DNA of 34,855 bases from Geobacteraceae bacterium (GCA_028683595.1 JAQUHM010000003.1:1-34855), one strand, 5' to 3'; counted from the stretch's first letter, positions 1-7,583 are shown. Notes: generated by a model from the letters alone, not told the origin. Numbers and translations are program-made.

Positions 1-397
1 GCGAAGCCTGGGTGCTGGGGATGTAAAAGCCGTCGATGATTATGCCGAATGAATCACCACCGCGAACGGACGCGAAGTTCATAACCTTGCGCCCCTGAAA
101 GGTCGATGCTACACCGGCGGCGCGGGAAATAAGATCATACACGTCCTTCGGATTGATGGCCTCGATCTCCTCCCGGTTAATCACTTCGGTGGAGATTCCG
201 GCGCTCTCCGGGACGGCATATTGACTATAGACTGGTTCGACCTCTTCCCCGCTGAATCTACCGGCCTCTTTTTTGGCGGAGACCGTTACGGGTTCCAGGC
301 TGTGCTTTTTCACCTCTGCGTTACCTGTATCTGCATGGACTGACGAAACATGGCCAAACAAGAAAAACAGACACAGCGTTACCACCACACTTTTCAT
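1..397 (-). CDS. TonB-dependent outer-membrane receptor, N-terminal part (cut by window edge)
   Basis: The reading frame starts at the ATG at 397 behind an AAAGGAG-type ribosome site and runs off the left edge, leaving 132 residues. Residues 1-22 look like a signal peptide ending in VHA. A TonB-box-like stretch, EPVTVSA, sits at about residues 35-41. The following segment (about 66-132) reads as a plug domain, with 'VINREEIEAINPKDVYDLIS' and a later 'SVRGGDSFGIIIDG'. The family forms a 22-strand outer-membrane barrel that imports scarce ligands using energy from TonB-ExbBD. The gene lies directly downstream of tonB and has its own riboswitch-like leader (505-595) with a terminator. I infer a molybdenum or tungsten compound as ligand from that leader and the neighbouring importer. 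The ligand cannot be read from this fragment, and siderophore or cobalamin uptake remains possible. Confidence 0.9.
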   Translation of the reverse strand, partial: MKSVVVTLCLFFLFGHVSSVHADTGNAEVKKHSLEPVTVSAKKEAGRFSGEEVEPVYSQYAVPESAGISTEVINREEIEAINPKDVYDLISRAAGVASTFQGRKVMNFASVRGGDSFGIIIDGFYIPSTQAS

Positions 398-452
398 AAA
401 GCTTTCTCCTTTGTTCATAGCAGTAGCAGAGACGGATGCTCCGCATCAGACA

Positions 453-483
453 CAAAAAAAACCGGCGAGAGAATACACGTCGG
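453..483 (-). terminator. Intrinsic terminator in the receptor leader
   Basis: On the minus strand a hairpin with arms 483-478 and 467-462 (six positions, one A-C mismatch) is followed by eight T residues. It lies about 20 nt after the riboswitch-like core and about 55 nt before the receptor start codon, which is where an expression platform would be. A second small hairpin (446-434) follows. Confidence 0.65.
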
Positions 484-504
484 CCTTTGCAGCCAGTGAG
501 TCTT

Positions 505-595
505 CTCCTTTCCAAAAGGGAGGCGACGCTGTTTCCGGCGGCGCCCATCGCCCGGCGTCCATAACAAAAGTATCCCAGGACGTGCGGGTCGGAGA
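505..595 (-). promoter_or_regulatory. Moco-type riboswitch, copy 1 (receptor leader)
   Basis: On the minus strand the element begins TCTCCGACCCGC (596-585), contains a hairpin with arm GGCGCCGC, loop CGGAAACA and arm GCGTCGCC, continues CTCCC, and ends GGAAAGGAG. The 5' TCTCC and 3' GGAGA can pair as a closing stem. From memory this layout matches the molybdenum-cofactor RNA motif, which binds Moco or, in a variant, the tungsten cofactor. Two further copies at 6153-6244 and 7466-7554 share the same core. It sits between tonB and the receptor gene, so it could tune the receptor separately from the upstream operon. No clear promoter is seen between tonB and the element, so readthrough from the operon is plausible. 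Confidence 0.78.
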
Positions 596-677
596 TGAAA
601 AACCTGTTTCCGCAGCTATTACTTCACTTCATCCTGATCATCCTTCTTGAATTTTCGGCTGCCATACATAAATTCAT

Positions 678-1412
678 TTAATCGAGCCTGTATATTATCG
701 GCATGCTGAGTTCCACCCATTCGGGGGGCTGCGGAAACGGTTCCACTTCACGAATGGTATCAACGACATTCCTGTCAAGGATTTCATGCCCCGAACCGTC
801 TTTAATCCAGATTTTGTCCACCCGACCGTTTTTCAGTACCTGGAAGCAAACCACGACCCGGCCTGTCCATCCCATCTTCCTGGCCCGGGGCGGATAGGAG
901 AGGTGTTTTTCAATGAGCTCCTTGATATAGGCGTAGTGCTCCCGGGAATATCCTGCACGAGCCTGTTCCCCTGAGCTGTTTTTGCCGGCACCGGCTGGAG
1001 CGACAGACGCAGTCCTGATCGGCGCGGCCGTTCCCTGCTTTCCGCTGTTATCCAATGTCGCCGTTGAAACCTTTTCCGGCAAGGCTTCATGCCGCTTCGC
1101 TGCTACGGCAACCGGTCCCTCCGTCTCCAGGGCCGGTTGCCGTATGCTGACCGAAGCGGCCCGCGGCGTCTCCACATTATTTACGACCTTTTTCTCCCGA
1201 ACCTCGGCACACCGTCTTTTCATAGGCGCCGCCGGCTGTTTCGCCGCTGTTTCCTTCCGCGCCGGGGCCACCCCCCCGGAATCGATGAGGGTGAAGTCGA
1301 TTACGACCGGTTTGCCGGGCTGGGCGAAGGTGCTCCCGACGGCATACATGCTCCCGAGAAACACCCCGTGAAGAATGATGGACAAAACAGCCGCTTTTCC
1401 GCCACTGGTCAT
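678..1412 (-). CDS. tonB: TonB energy-transducing protein
   Basis: This 244-residue protein has an N-terminal membrane anchor (about residues 7-30), a middle region rich in Ala, Pro and charged residues that would span the periplasm, and a C-terminal TonB fold from about residue 155. The fold carries 'YPPRARKMGWTGRVVV', 'LKNGRVDKIWIKDGSGHEIL' and the closing 'MPIIYRLD'. It passes proton-motive-force energy from ExbBD to the TonB box of an outer-membrane receptor. Its start overlaps the exbD stop by 4 nt, so the two are translationally coupled. It lies between exbBD and a receptor gene, which points to a dedicated TonB rather than the cell's general one. Confidence 0.93.
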   Translation of the reverse strand: MTSGGKAAVLSIILHGVFLGSMYAVGSTFAQPGKPVVIDFTLIDSGGVAPARKETAAKQPAAPMKRRCAEVREKKVVNNVETPRAASVSIRQPALETEGPVAVAAKRHEALPEKVSTATLDNSGKQGTAAPIRTASVAPAGAGKNSSGEQARAGYSREHYAYIKELIEKHLSYPPRARKMGWTGRVVVCFQVLKNGRVDKIWIKDGSGHEILDRNVVDTIREVEPFPQPPEWVELSMPIIYRLD

Positions 1413-1789
1413 AACTTCCTCTCCGTCTGGAGGCTGACCTTCTGGAAGCCGGAATTCTTCACCGTATCGAGCACGTCCACGAAGGTCTGGAGAGGCAAGT
1501 CCCGGTCGGCCCTGACAAGGAACGGGCTGTTCCTGTCCAGAGGCTTCATGGCCTCCCTGAGCGTCTGAATGGTGACGGGCTTGCCGGTGAAATAAACCGT
1601 GACCTTCCTGTCAATCTCGATGGTCCGGACCTTGAGGGTTTCCGCACTGTTCCGCGAAGCCTTGGGAAGCTGAACCGCTATCCCACCGCTGGCAATAAAC
1701 GTTGACGTCGTCAGTACAATGGTCAGGAGTACCAGCATGATATCCACGAACGGAATGACGTTTATGTAATCAAATCCCTTCTCTTCCAT
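1409..1789 (-). CDS. exbD: ExbD biopolymer transport protein
   Basis: The protein has 126 residues, typical for ExbD. A single N-terminal membrane helix contains the conserved aspartate in '[14 protein letters not shown]', the residue that carries protons in the ExbD/TolR family. A periplasmic domain follows, with '[10 protein letters not shown]' and '[18 protein letters not shown]'. The start overlaps the end of exbB by 20 nt and the end overlaps tonB by 4 nt. With ExbB it forms the inner-membrane motor that energises TonB. TolR is the main alternative family, but the tonB and receptor neighbours favour ExbD. Confidence 0.93.
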   Translation of the reverse strand: MEEKGFDYINVIPFVDIMLVLLTIVLTTSTFIASGGIAVQLPKASRNSAETLKVRTIEIDRKVTVYFTGKPVTIQTLREAMKPLDRNSPFLVRADRDLPLQTFVDVLDTVKNSGFQKVSLQTERKL

Positions 1790-2204
1790 GCTGAATCTCC
1801 CATTGAAGAATAAGTACCTTTGCCTTTCTCAGGAGCAGGTTGTAAAGAACCACCGACGGGATAGCAACCAGCAGCCCGACGGCTGTAGCTTTCAGCGCCA
1901 GTGCGAGTCCGACCATGATCTTGCCGGTATCCATGAATCCCTCGTTTCCCATGGTGTAGAAGGTGAGCATGATGCCAAGGACAGTGCCGAGAAGACCCAG
2001 GTACGGCGCATTGCTGCCGATAGTCGCGATGATGTGCAGCTTTCGGGTAAGCAGCAGTTCCAGCTCCTTTTTATCGGGAAAATCACCCGGGTGGATCCTC
2101 CGGTAAACAAGCAACCGCTCGATGGCGCATGCCACCGCGATCACGCTCAGCAGGGTGAGCAGCCAGATAATCCCGTAGTCGACGACTATTTTCAGAGATT
2201 CCAT
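1770..2204 (-). CDS. exbB: ExbB-type proton channel protein (MotA/TolQ/ExbB family)
   Basis: The protein has 144 residues, short for the family because it lacks the extra N-terminal domain of longer ExbB proteins. It has three hydrophobic helices: about residues 10-27, a second in '[17 protein letters not shown]', and a third in '[17 protein letters not shown]'. The '[10 protein letters not shown]' and '[16 protein letters not shown]' stretches are the family's hallmark. It forms the pentameric motor around ExbD in the inner membrane. An AAAGG ribosome site precedes the ATG. A 73-nt gap separates it from the FmdE gene upstream. Confidence 0.92.
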   Translation of the reverse strand: MESLKIVVDYGIIWLLTLLSVIAVACAIERLLVYRRIHPGDFPDKKELELLLTRKLHIIATIGSNAPYLGLLGTVLGIMLTFYTMGNEGFMDTGKIMVGLALALKATAVGLLVAIPSVVLYNLLLRKAKVLILQWEIQHGREGI

Positions 2205-2277
2205 GACACAACCTTTCTTTTCAGCTTCGTTGTTTTGCCTGCTTCAGTCCGCACATGATAACTACTGCGAAGCGTAT

Positions 2278-2835
2278 CTAGTCCGCCTCCTCGTAATAGG
2301 CGCCGAGCAGGCACGCCCTGCACAGCGGCCCCACTCCGGTTGCCGGATCCGCAAGGTCTTTCCCGTCAAAGACCTTTTCCCCGCACTTTGCGCACTGAAC
2401 TATCCGCAAAGGCTTTCCGGGGAGTTCCTCCGGTTTCAGAGAGACTTTAACCTTCTTCCAGCAAAGGAGTTCTTCATCAGGAACCGTCAGTACGCGCTCC
2501 TTGGCATCCTCGCCGGAATCATCTGACGAATCGCGCGGTTTCAGGCTCACCCGCCAGGCAACGTCCTCCTTCAGGTTGATGAAGGTTGCCGCCATCCTGC
2601 CGTAATCCACATACTTCAGGTTTCTTCTCCCCAGCCGGGTCCCGGTGGCGATCAGGACCGCATCGGCAATGCAGCGGTCGTTTTCGATAAAAACGATCAG
2701 GTCCTTTACCTTTTCCGGCATGGCCAGTTCCAGCCCCTTTTTGGCAATACGGACCCCAAGGGACTGCCCGGCGCAAAAGTGGCCGTGGTAATCGACACAG
2801 CGCTGCAGCGTCTCGCGAACATCGGTAATCAACAT
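2278..2835 (-). CDS. FmdE/FwdE-family protein with C-terminal zinc ribbon
   Basis: This 185-residue protein matches the FmdE family (PF02663, named after tungsten formylmethanofuran dehydrogenase subunit E). The family signature 'YHGHFCAGQSLGVRIA' lies at residues 16-31, with candidate metal ligands His17, His19 and Cys21. Cys55 follows in 'ENDRCIADAV'. A treble-clef-like zinc site is formed by Cys148, Cys151, Cys172 and Cys175. The start has a strong GGAGGAG site. The biochemical role of the bacterial members is not settled. Known FmdE genes often sit near molybdate or tungstate transporters, which fits the ABC importer just upstream and the riboswitch-like leaders. A metal-handling or cofactor-related role is an inference. 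Confidence 0.88.
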   Translation of the reverse strand: MLITDVRETLQRCVDYHGHFCAGQSLGVRIAKKGLELAMPEKVKDLIVFIENDRCIADAVLIATGTRLGRRNLKYVDYGRMAATFINLKEDVAWRVSLKPRDSSDDSGEDAKERVLTVPDEELLCWKKVKVSLKPEELPGKPLRIVQCAKCGEKVFDGKDLADPATGVGPLCRACLLGAYYEEAD

Positions 2836-2875
2836 GAATAACTCCTCCTCTATTGTAGTAATTCGGCTATTTCAT

Positions 2876-3670
2876 TCAGGCTGCGAAGCGTCTGCCGCTG
2901 CCGATCTTTCTCGGGATGCAGACCTTGAAATTCTCCCGCAGCGAATGGACGTTCACCTCCCTGCCGTACAGGGTGAACAGGCTCTCGCTGGTAATGACGT
3001 TGTCGGGCACTCCGTCCGCGATAATAGACCCCTCCTTGAGCATGATGACCCGGTCGGCAATCCAGAGGGCATGGTCAGGAAAATGGGTTGACTTGATAAA
3101 GGTGTACCCTTCGTCGCAGAGGGCGATCAGCCCTTCCAGGAGTTTGATCTGGTTGCCGTAATCCAGACCATTTGCCGGCTCATCCATGATGAAGGTATGT
3201 GCTCCCTGGGTCATGGCCCTGGCAATGAGAGTCAGCTGGCGCTCGCCGCCACTGATCCGGGTATAGGGCCGGTCCTGGAGATGCAGTATGGACAGCTTGT
3301 CAAGAGCGCCGAGGGCGATGTCCATATCCTCCGCGGAAAAACGGGAAAAGAACGTCTTGTGCGGTATCCTGCCCATGAGCACCACGTCGATCACCCGGTA
3401 GGCAAAGGACGCCCGGTGTATCTGGGGCACATAGGCAATGCTCCGTGCAAGGGTCTTCTGCCGCAGGGTGGAGATGGACCGCCCTTCGAACAGGACCCGG
3501 CCCTTTTCAAGGCGGTAGAGTCCGAGAAGGGTCTTGAGCAGGGTGGTCTTTCCACTCCCGTTCGGCCCGAGGAGCGAGATTATTTCCCCCTTGTTTACCG
3601 CAAGGGATACGTCCCGCAGGACCGGTTTGTCGGGGAAGCCAAAGGTGATATTTTCAGCAACGAGCAGCAT
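2876..3670 (-). CDS. ABC importer ATP-binding protein (FecE/BtuD/MolC-like)
   Basis: From the ATG at 3670 the protein has 264 residues. Walker A GPNGSGKTT is at residues 35-43. The signature 'ISGGERQ', the Walker B 'FIMDEPA' and the H-loop 'STHFPD' are all present, so it should be an active ATPase. It pairs with the FecCD-type permease immediately upstream. A TTG at 3682 would add four residues and overlap the permease stop, but the GGAAAGG site is better placed for 3670. Members of this importer class carry iron chelates, cobalamin and, in Haemophilus MolBCA, molybdate or tungstate. The leader elements favour the last. Confidence 0.93.
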   Translation of the reverse strand: MLLVAENITFGFPDKPVLRDVSLAVNKGEIISLLGPNGSGKTTLLKTLLGLYRLEKGRVLFEGRSISTLRQKTLARSIAYVPQIHRASFAYRVIDVVLMGRIPHKTFFSRFSAEDMDIALGALDKLSILHLQDRPYTRISGGERQLTLIARAMTQGAHTFIMDEPANGLDYGNQIKLLEGLIALCDEGYTFIKSTHFPDHALWIADRVIMLKEGSIIADGVPDNVITSESLFTLYGREVNVHSLRENFKVCIPRKIGSGRRFAA

Positions 3671-3672
3671 CG

Positions 3673-4683
3673 TTACGCCCAACCTTTCCGTGCGTTTTTC
3701 AGCACCAGTATGAAAAAGGGTATACCCATGAGGGAGGTGACGATCCCCAGTGGGATCTCAACGGTAAAGAGCATCCGCGCCACGTCATCCACCGCAATCA
3801 GATAGATGGCACCGATCAGGGCGGCAACCGGCATCAGGAGCCTGTTGTCGGGGCCCACGAGCATCCGCGCCACATGGGGGATGATCAGGCCGACCCAGCC
3901 GATCATGCCGCCGATTACAACGGTCAGGGCACTGATGAGGGTGGCAAGGAAGATCAGGGCCATGCGGATGCGTGTCACATTGATGCCCAGGGATTTCGCT
4001 TCGTCATCGCCCATGCTCAGGATATTGAGATAACGGGAAAAGAGCAGCAGGCAGAGGATTCCACAACAAATGGGGATGGAGACAAGGTAGACGGTCTTGC
4101 CGTCCGCCAGGGAAAGCCCGCCCATGAGCCAGTAGACGATGGCGGGCAGCTGGTTGTATGGGTCGGCCGTGTATTTGACGATGGAGAGGAGCGAGGTGAA
4201 CAGGGCGCCGCTGATGATCCCGCCGAGGATCAGCATCAGCAGCCGGTCTCCGTGGTAGAGCCTTGCGATGCCCACGGCGATGAGAACAGCCAGAAAACCG
4301 CAGAGAAACGCGCAGGCCTGCACGGCAAACCAGCTGCTGCAGGCGATCATCCCCAGTGCGGCACCAAAAGATGCTCCGGACAGGACCCCGAGGAGTCCCG
4401 GAGAAACGAGCGGGTTGATGAACATGGCCTGGAAGGCGGTTCCTGAAACGGACAGGGCGGAACCGATCAGGGCAGCGGCGACGATTCGCGGCAGCCTGAT
4501 GTCCAGGAGGATATTCGAAAACAGGGCGTATTTCTCCTTGTCCAGCGAGCCAAAGCCTGCTGAAGTGGCTAAAAACTCGAAGAGTTCGTGGAGGGTTATC
4601 TCGTATTTGCCCAGGGTAAGGGAAAGCAGTGCCGTGAAGATGAGAAGAGAAACCAGGCAGGGTATCCAGATGTTCTTTTTCAC
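3673..4683 (-). CDS. ABC importer permease, FecCD/BtuC family
   Basis: I place the start at the GTG at 4683, preceded by GAGGAG, giving 336 residues, normal for the family. An upstream in-frame extension to 4851 overlaps the preceding gene and has no membrane or domain character. About ten hydrophobic helices are visible. Family hallmarks include 'RLPRIVAAALIGSALSVSGTAFQ' split around residues 75-100, 'LGINV', 'GMIGWVGLIIPHVARMLVG' and 'EIPLGIVTSLMGIPFFI'. Two copies form the channel of a type II importer in the inner membrane. The gene lies between the binding protein and the ATPase. Confidence 0.93.
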   Translation of the reverse strand: MKKNIWIPCLVSLLIFTALLSLTLGKYEITLHELFEFLATSAGFGSLDKEKYALFSNILLDIRLPRIVAAALIGSALSVSGTAFQAMFINPLVSPGLLGVLSGASFGAALGMIACSSWFAVQACAFLCGFLAVLIAVGIARLYHGDRLLMLILGGIISGALFTSLLSIVKYTADPYNQLPAIVYWLMGGLSLADGKTVYLVSIPICCGILCLLLFSRYLNILSMGDDEAKSLGINVTRIRMALIFLATLISALTVVIGGMIGWVGLIIPHVARMLVGPDNRLLMPVAALIGAIYLIAVDDVARMLFTVEIPLGIVTSLMGIPFFILVLKNARKGWA

Positions 4684-4804
4684 TGATGGGTGTTCTCCTC
4701 GCTGTGGTAGTACGTATTCAGGGGGTGAGTCGTAAGGTTTAAGACTCAAGGCTGATGGCTGATGGAAAAGGCCGTACCTCCTGCCTGACCTGCCATTGTT
4801 TTCT

Positions 4805-5845
4805 TCATTTGTTAAGGACCCTTCTGATCTGGGTGTCAGACAACTCGGCATGCAGGAACAAGCGGTAGAACTCCCGCGTCTCTTTCACCATGTCCAGCGG
4901 CACCCTCTCCGGGTAGAGGGTATTTGCCAGCCACTTGATGCCCAGCAGACGCATGTACGAGGGAGGCCGGTCGAACCAGTTGAACGGCGACCTCGGTATC
5001 AGATAGACCCTGCGGTCCTGCACGGCCCTGATGTTTTTCCAGCGGGGATCAGAGAATACCCGCTGATAAAACGCCGGTTCCTGAACCACGATTACCTCCG
5101 GATTCCAGACCAGCACCTGTTCCATCGTGGTCTTCTCCATCCCCCTTTGGGTTCTTTGCGTGCATTGGAAGACGTTTTTGCCTCCCGCGTAGTTGATGAG
5201 CTCCGCATGTACCGACCGGTCGCATTCGCTGCTCAAACCGTTACCCCCTTCCGCGTAGTAGACCCGCGCCTTCTTGGCGTCGGGGATACCGGCAACGGCA
5301 CGCTGTATTCCGGTCAGGCTGCGGTCCGCGTATTCGGCCAGGCGGCGTCCCCGCTCTTCCCTGTTCAGCAGTCTTCCGAGAAACCGGAAGGTGTCCGCAT
5401 AGCGGGGAAGATCCAGCGCCATGATATGGATTATCGGTTTGCGGATCCGCTTCAGTGCCTCCTCGGTCTTGTCTTCCATGCTTGATCCCTGCCATCCGGA
5501 TATCAGTATCAGATCCGGGTTGACCTTGATCAGTATCTCGATGTTGGCCGACTGCCCCTGTCCGTACCAGCCGCCAATCACCGGTAGCGAGCGTATCCTC
5601 TCGGGAAAAAATAGCCTGTCCCCACCATTTTTCGGCGCGTTCCAGCCGACGAGTAGCGAGGGGTCCATGGCGTAGAGAATACTTGTAACCGGGGGAGAAA
5701 CACCGTAGATCCTGGAAATCTTTACCGGTACCTCTACTGGGCGGCCGTCCATGTCGACGATTTCACGAGCTTCCGCCTGAAAAGCGGGCAGGAGAATCGC
5801 AAGGGAGAAAATAGTTCCGATCAATGGTGCGATTATTTTACTCAT
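4805..5845 (-). CDS. Periplasmic substrate-binding protein of the type II ABC importer (PF01497-like)
   Basis: The 346-residue protein starts with a cleavable signal peptide (about residues 1-26, ending AEA). The mature part has the class III binding-protein layout. An N-terminal lobe begins 'EIVDMDGRPVEVP' and includes 'VNPDLILIS', a linking helix follows, and the C-terminal lobe has 'WNPEVIVVQEP' and 'FNWFDRPPSYMRLLG'. This fold binds siderophores, haem, cobalamin or, in MolA-like proteins, molybdate and tungstate. It is the first gene of the importer operon, about 300 nt downstream of riboswitch copy 2. Its AAGG ribosome site is weak. I infer a molybdenum or tungsten ligand from the leader only. 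Confidence 0.9.
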   Translation of the reverse strand: MSKIIAPLIGTIFSLAILLPAFQAEAREIVDMDGRPVEVPVKISRIYGVSPPVTSILYAMDPSLLVGWNAPKNGGDRLFFPERIRSLPVIGGWYGQGQSANIEILIKVNPDLILISGWQGSSMEDKTEEALKRIRKPIIHIMALDLPRYADTFRFLGRLLNREERGRRLAEYADRSLTGIQRAVAGIPDAKKARVYYAEGGNGLSSECDRSVHAELINYAGGKNVFQCTQRTQRGMEKTTMEQVLVWNPEVIVVQEPAFYQRVFSDPRWKNIRAVQDRRVYLIPRSPFNWFDRPPSYMRLLGIKWLANTLYPERVPLDMVKETREFYRLFLHAELSDTQIRRVLNK

Positions 5846-6102
5846 CCGTATAAACCTTGCATAAATTTGGAGCAGAGATACGTCTGCCCGGCTCAGGCCA
5901 CTTTCAGGTTTTCTCTTCCCGTGAAAAAGGAGGCGGCCGGTCTGGGCGGGGCCGGTTGCCGAAGCAACCCGTTGGAATAAGTGGAAAAGACTTGATTCGT
6001 GCGGGTTTTGCCAAGCCTGATGCTCAGGGGGGCGAGGTGGGCGAATGAAGAGCCGTATGGCTATGTCTGTTTCCGCCGTGTTTCACCGGTTTGTGAAACA
6101 AA
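5846..6102 (-). other. Long untranslated leader between the copy-2 terminator and the binding-protein gene
   Basis: About 257 nt without a credible gene. It contains a perfect 16-nt hairpin at 5954-5969 whose minus-strand loop is TTCG closed by C-G, an extra-stable tetraloop. Two more short hairpins lie at 6016-6028 and 6079-6100. A stretch on the plus strand around 6030-6060 resembles the downstream part of group II introns, but no domain V is visible. No function is assigned. Confidence 0.35.
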
Positions 6103-6134
6103 AAGGCCGGCGAAGTTGGACACCCGCCGGCCTT
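6103..6134 (-). terminator. Intrinsic terminator after riboswitch copy 2
   Basis: A perfect 10-bp stem (6134-6125 with 6112-6103) encloses a 12-nt loop and is followed by TTTTTGTTT on the minus strand. It is the strongest terminator in the window. It sits 19 nt after the riboswitch core and before the importer operon, as expected for transcription-attenuation control. Confidence 0.85.
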
Positions 6135-6152
6135 TAAAAACCGTAGTGTTCA

Positions 6153-6244
6153 CTCCTTTCCAAACACGGGAGGCGACGCTGTTTCCGGCGTCACCCATAG
6201 CCCGATGCCCATAGCCAATTGCCGTAGGGTCAGCGGGTCGGAGA
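6153..6244 (-). promoter_or_regulatory. Moco-type riboswitch, copy 2 (importer operon leader)
   Basis: On the minus strand it opens CTCTCCGACCCGC and closes GGAAAGGAG. The central hairpin is the best of the three copies: arms GGTGACGC and GCGTCGCC form eight pairs (one G-T) around the loop CGGAAACA, followed by TCCC. Compared with copy 1 the left arm changes while the pairing is kept at several positions. It controls, by position, the binding-protein/permease/ATPase/FmdE/ExbB/ExbD/TonB operon. Molybdate transport genes are known targets of Moco RNAs, usually switched off by the cofactor. The switch direction here is inferred from the terminator. Confidence 0.82.
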
Positions 6245-6345
6245 GACAGATAGATAAAAGTTGCTAAAAATGATGGGTTCTAAGTTGTGAAAATTATGAT
6301 TTTCCTTTTTGAGTAAACGGTACAACCTGCAGATGATGGTTAGCA

Positions 6346-7248
6346 TCACTCCTTATCCCACCAAATGACGGCCCAGCATATCCTCCTAGGGTACGACATC
6401 ATCCATTTACCATCTTTGCAGACAAGGTGCTCCTTCAGGAATGCCTGCAAAATATTCGCTTCTTCGGGTGCTGAAACCTCCATCTTGGAACTGAGGAGAG
6501 TAAAAGCGTCTTCGTGACTTTCATAAGTATTCCGTTCCTGGTAGGTGATAAAGTTCACATTGGCACGGATACCCATCCGGTAGAGCAGGTTGCAGAGGTA
6601 AATATAGTCTGGGCCGGGATTCAAGTCTCTGCCAAGTGCTCGGAAGATACGTCGATCATGGGGGCCATCTCCGACAATGGTGGAGACATAGACCCGCTTG
6701 CGCGCGGCCTTGTTCAGCTTTTCCAAGGCACTTTCGAAATCTTCTGTAATCAGTGAGCGCGAAGCGAGTGCCACGTCATGCTCGCCGATACCCAGTGCGT
6801 TCCAGTCATCCTCCCATGCTCCCTGGACCGTTTGGATAGTGGTGATGTTCAGTTTCCTGGAGCGTTCCTGAAGAAGGGACAGCATCGTGCCCGAGATATC
6901 CAGAGCGGTAATCTGTTTTACCCGCTCTGCCAGGGGAATCGCGAGCGTACCTGCGGCACAGCCCACATCAAGAAGTGTCCAGTGAGGTTTCACCTCCAGC
7001 AGGCGCAGAAACTTTACTGAATAATCACTCTTGGATGAATTCCTTGCAAAGGCTGGAGCACGCTTGTCCCAATAGGCAGGAGCGGCGCTGGGAGAGGATT
7101 TCAGCTTTCTCTTCTCCCAGCAGATCCTGTTCCAGTCGATCTCCCTGATGTCAAGTGGTTCGTATCGGCGGTCTTTTGACGTGTCGTATTCATGACTCAG
7201 TTGCTCTCTGCTTTCGGGTTGCCCGTTCAGGTAGTGAATTGGCTTCAT
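6346..7248 (-). CDS. Class I SAM-dependent methyltransferase linked to the metal-uptake regulon
   Basis: I start it at the ATG at 7248, which has AGGAG nine bases upstream, giving 300 residues. An open frame continues to 7557, but that part is the riboswitch and terminator. Residues 92-102, LLDVGCAAGTL, form motif I of a Rossmann methyltransferase, and Asp117 in 'ALDIS' is the likely ribose-binding acidic residue. The N-terminal 80 residues ('EPLDIREIDWN', 'YWDKRAPAFA') and the Trp-rich C-terminus are family-specific. The substrate is unknown. It is the first gene under its own riboswitch-like leader and is followed by a second leader before the importer. It may modify a metal ligand or cofactor precursor, but nothing in the sequence shows this. 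Confidence 0.85.
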   Translation of the reverse strand: MKPIHYLNGQPESREQLSHEYDTSKDRRYEPLDIREIDWNRICWEKRKLKSSPSAAPAYWDKRAPAFARNSSKSDYSVKFLRLLEVKPHWTLLDVGCAAGTLAIPLAERVKQITALDISGTMLSLLQERSRKLNITTIQTVQGAWEDDWNALGIGEHDVALASRSLITEDFESALEKLNKAARKRVYVSTIVGDGPHDRRIFRALGRDLNPGPDYIYLCNLLYRMGIRANVNFITYQERNTYESHEDAFTLLSSKMEVSAPEEANILQAFLKEHLVCKDGKWMMSYPRRICWAVIWWDKE

Positions 7249-7410
7249 GGCTCGATCTCCTGGCCAACGTGTACTCTCCCAGAGTCTGACGAAATAACCC
7301 GCACTGATACCGATTCGCTCAGTATCAAATGCGGGTTCCGTTAAGCCTGTCTGGCGGCAGGGGACGAAGTGGACGCGTTTTGATTGACAGATTAGGTTGT
7401 TCGCGTCGCA

Positions 7411-7444
7411 CAAAAGCGGCCGACGACAACAAGCTCCCGTCGGC
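7411..7444 (-). terminator. Intrinsic terminator after riboswitch copy 3
   Basis: A perfect 7-bp stem (7444-7438 with 7425-7419) is followed on the minus strand by CGCTTTTG. The U-tract is short, so it is weaker than the copy-2 terminator. It occupies the same position relative to the riboswitch core. Confidence 0.6.
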
Positions 7445-7465
7445 TGTAAACTGCCGAAGTGTCTA

Positions 7466-7554
7466 CTCCTTTCCAACCATGGGAGGCGACGCTGTTTCGG
7501 GTGGCACCCGCAGCCCAGTTCCCTGGAGATGGCCGAAGGGAAGACGGGCCGGAG
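7466..7554 (-). promoter_or_regulatory. Moco-type riboswitch, copy 3 (methyltransferase leader)
   Basis: It begins CTCCGGCCCG and ends GGAAAGGAG on the minus strand, with the shared GAAACAGCGTCGCCTCCC block in between. The left hairpin arm has two mismatches with the conserved right arm, so this copy is the most diverged. A sigma70-like promoter lies just upstream (7584-7612). The start of the transcript would then fall about 20-25 nt before the element, a typical arrangement for a riboswitch. Confidence 0.75.
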
Positions 7555-7583
7555 CAAACTCGAATTCTATTTCTCAATCCGTT

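Noticed and set aside
505-595. Cobalamin riboswitch upstream of the TonB-dependent receptor
   Set aside because: TonB receptors often have B12 riboswitches, but the conserved GCCACTG-type box and the usual B12 core were not found, and the shared core fits the Moco motif better.
273-650. Plus-strand open frame of 125 codons over the receptor start and leader
   Set aside because: It runs antisense through the receptor gene, terminator and riboswitch-like element, has no domain or ribosome site, and the minus-strand reading explains the sequence.
6020-6062. Group II intron remnant on the plus strand
   Set aside because: The stretch with AGAGCCGTATGG resembles intron sequence near the end of the reverse transcriptase, but no matching ACGTACGGTTC, domain V or coding sequence is present. 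It was kept only as a weak remark.
7249-7557. N-terminal extension of the methyltransferase by about 100 residues
   Set aside because: The extra segment is the translated riboswitch and terminator. The ATG at 7248 has a good ribosome site and leads straight into the conserved protein.
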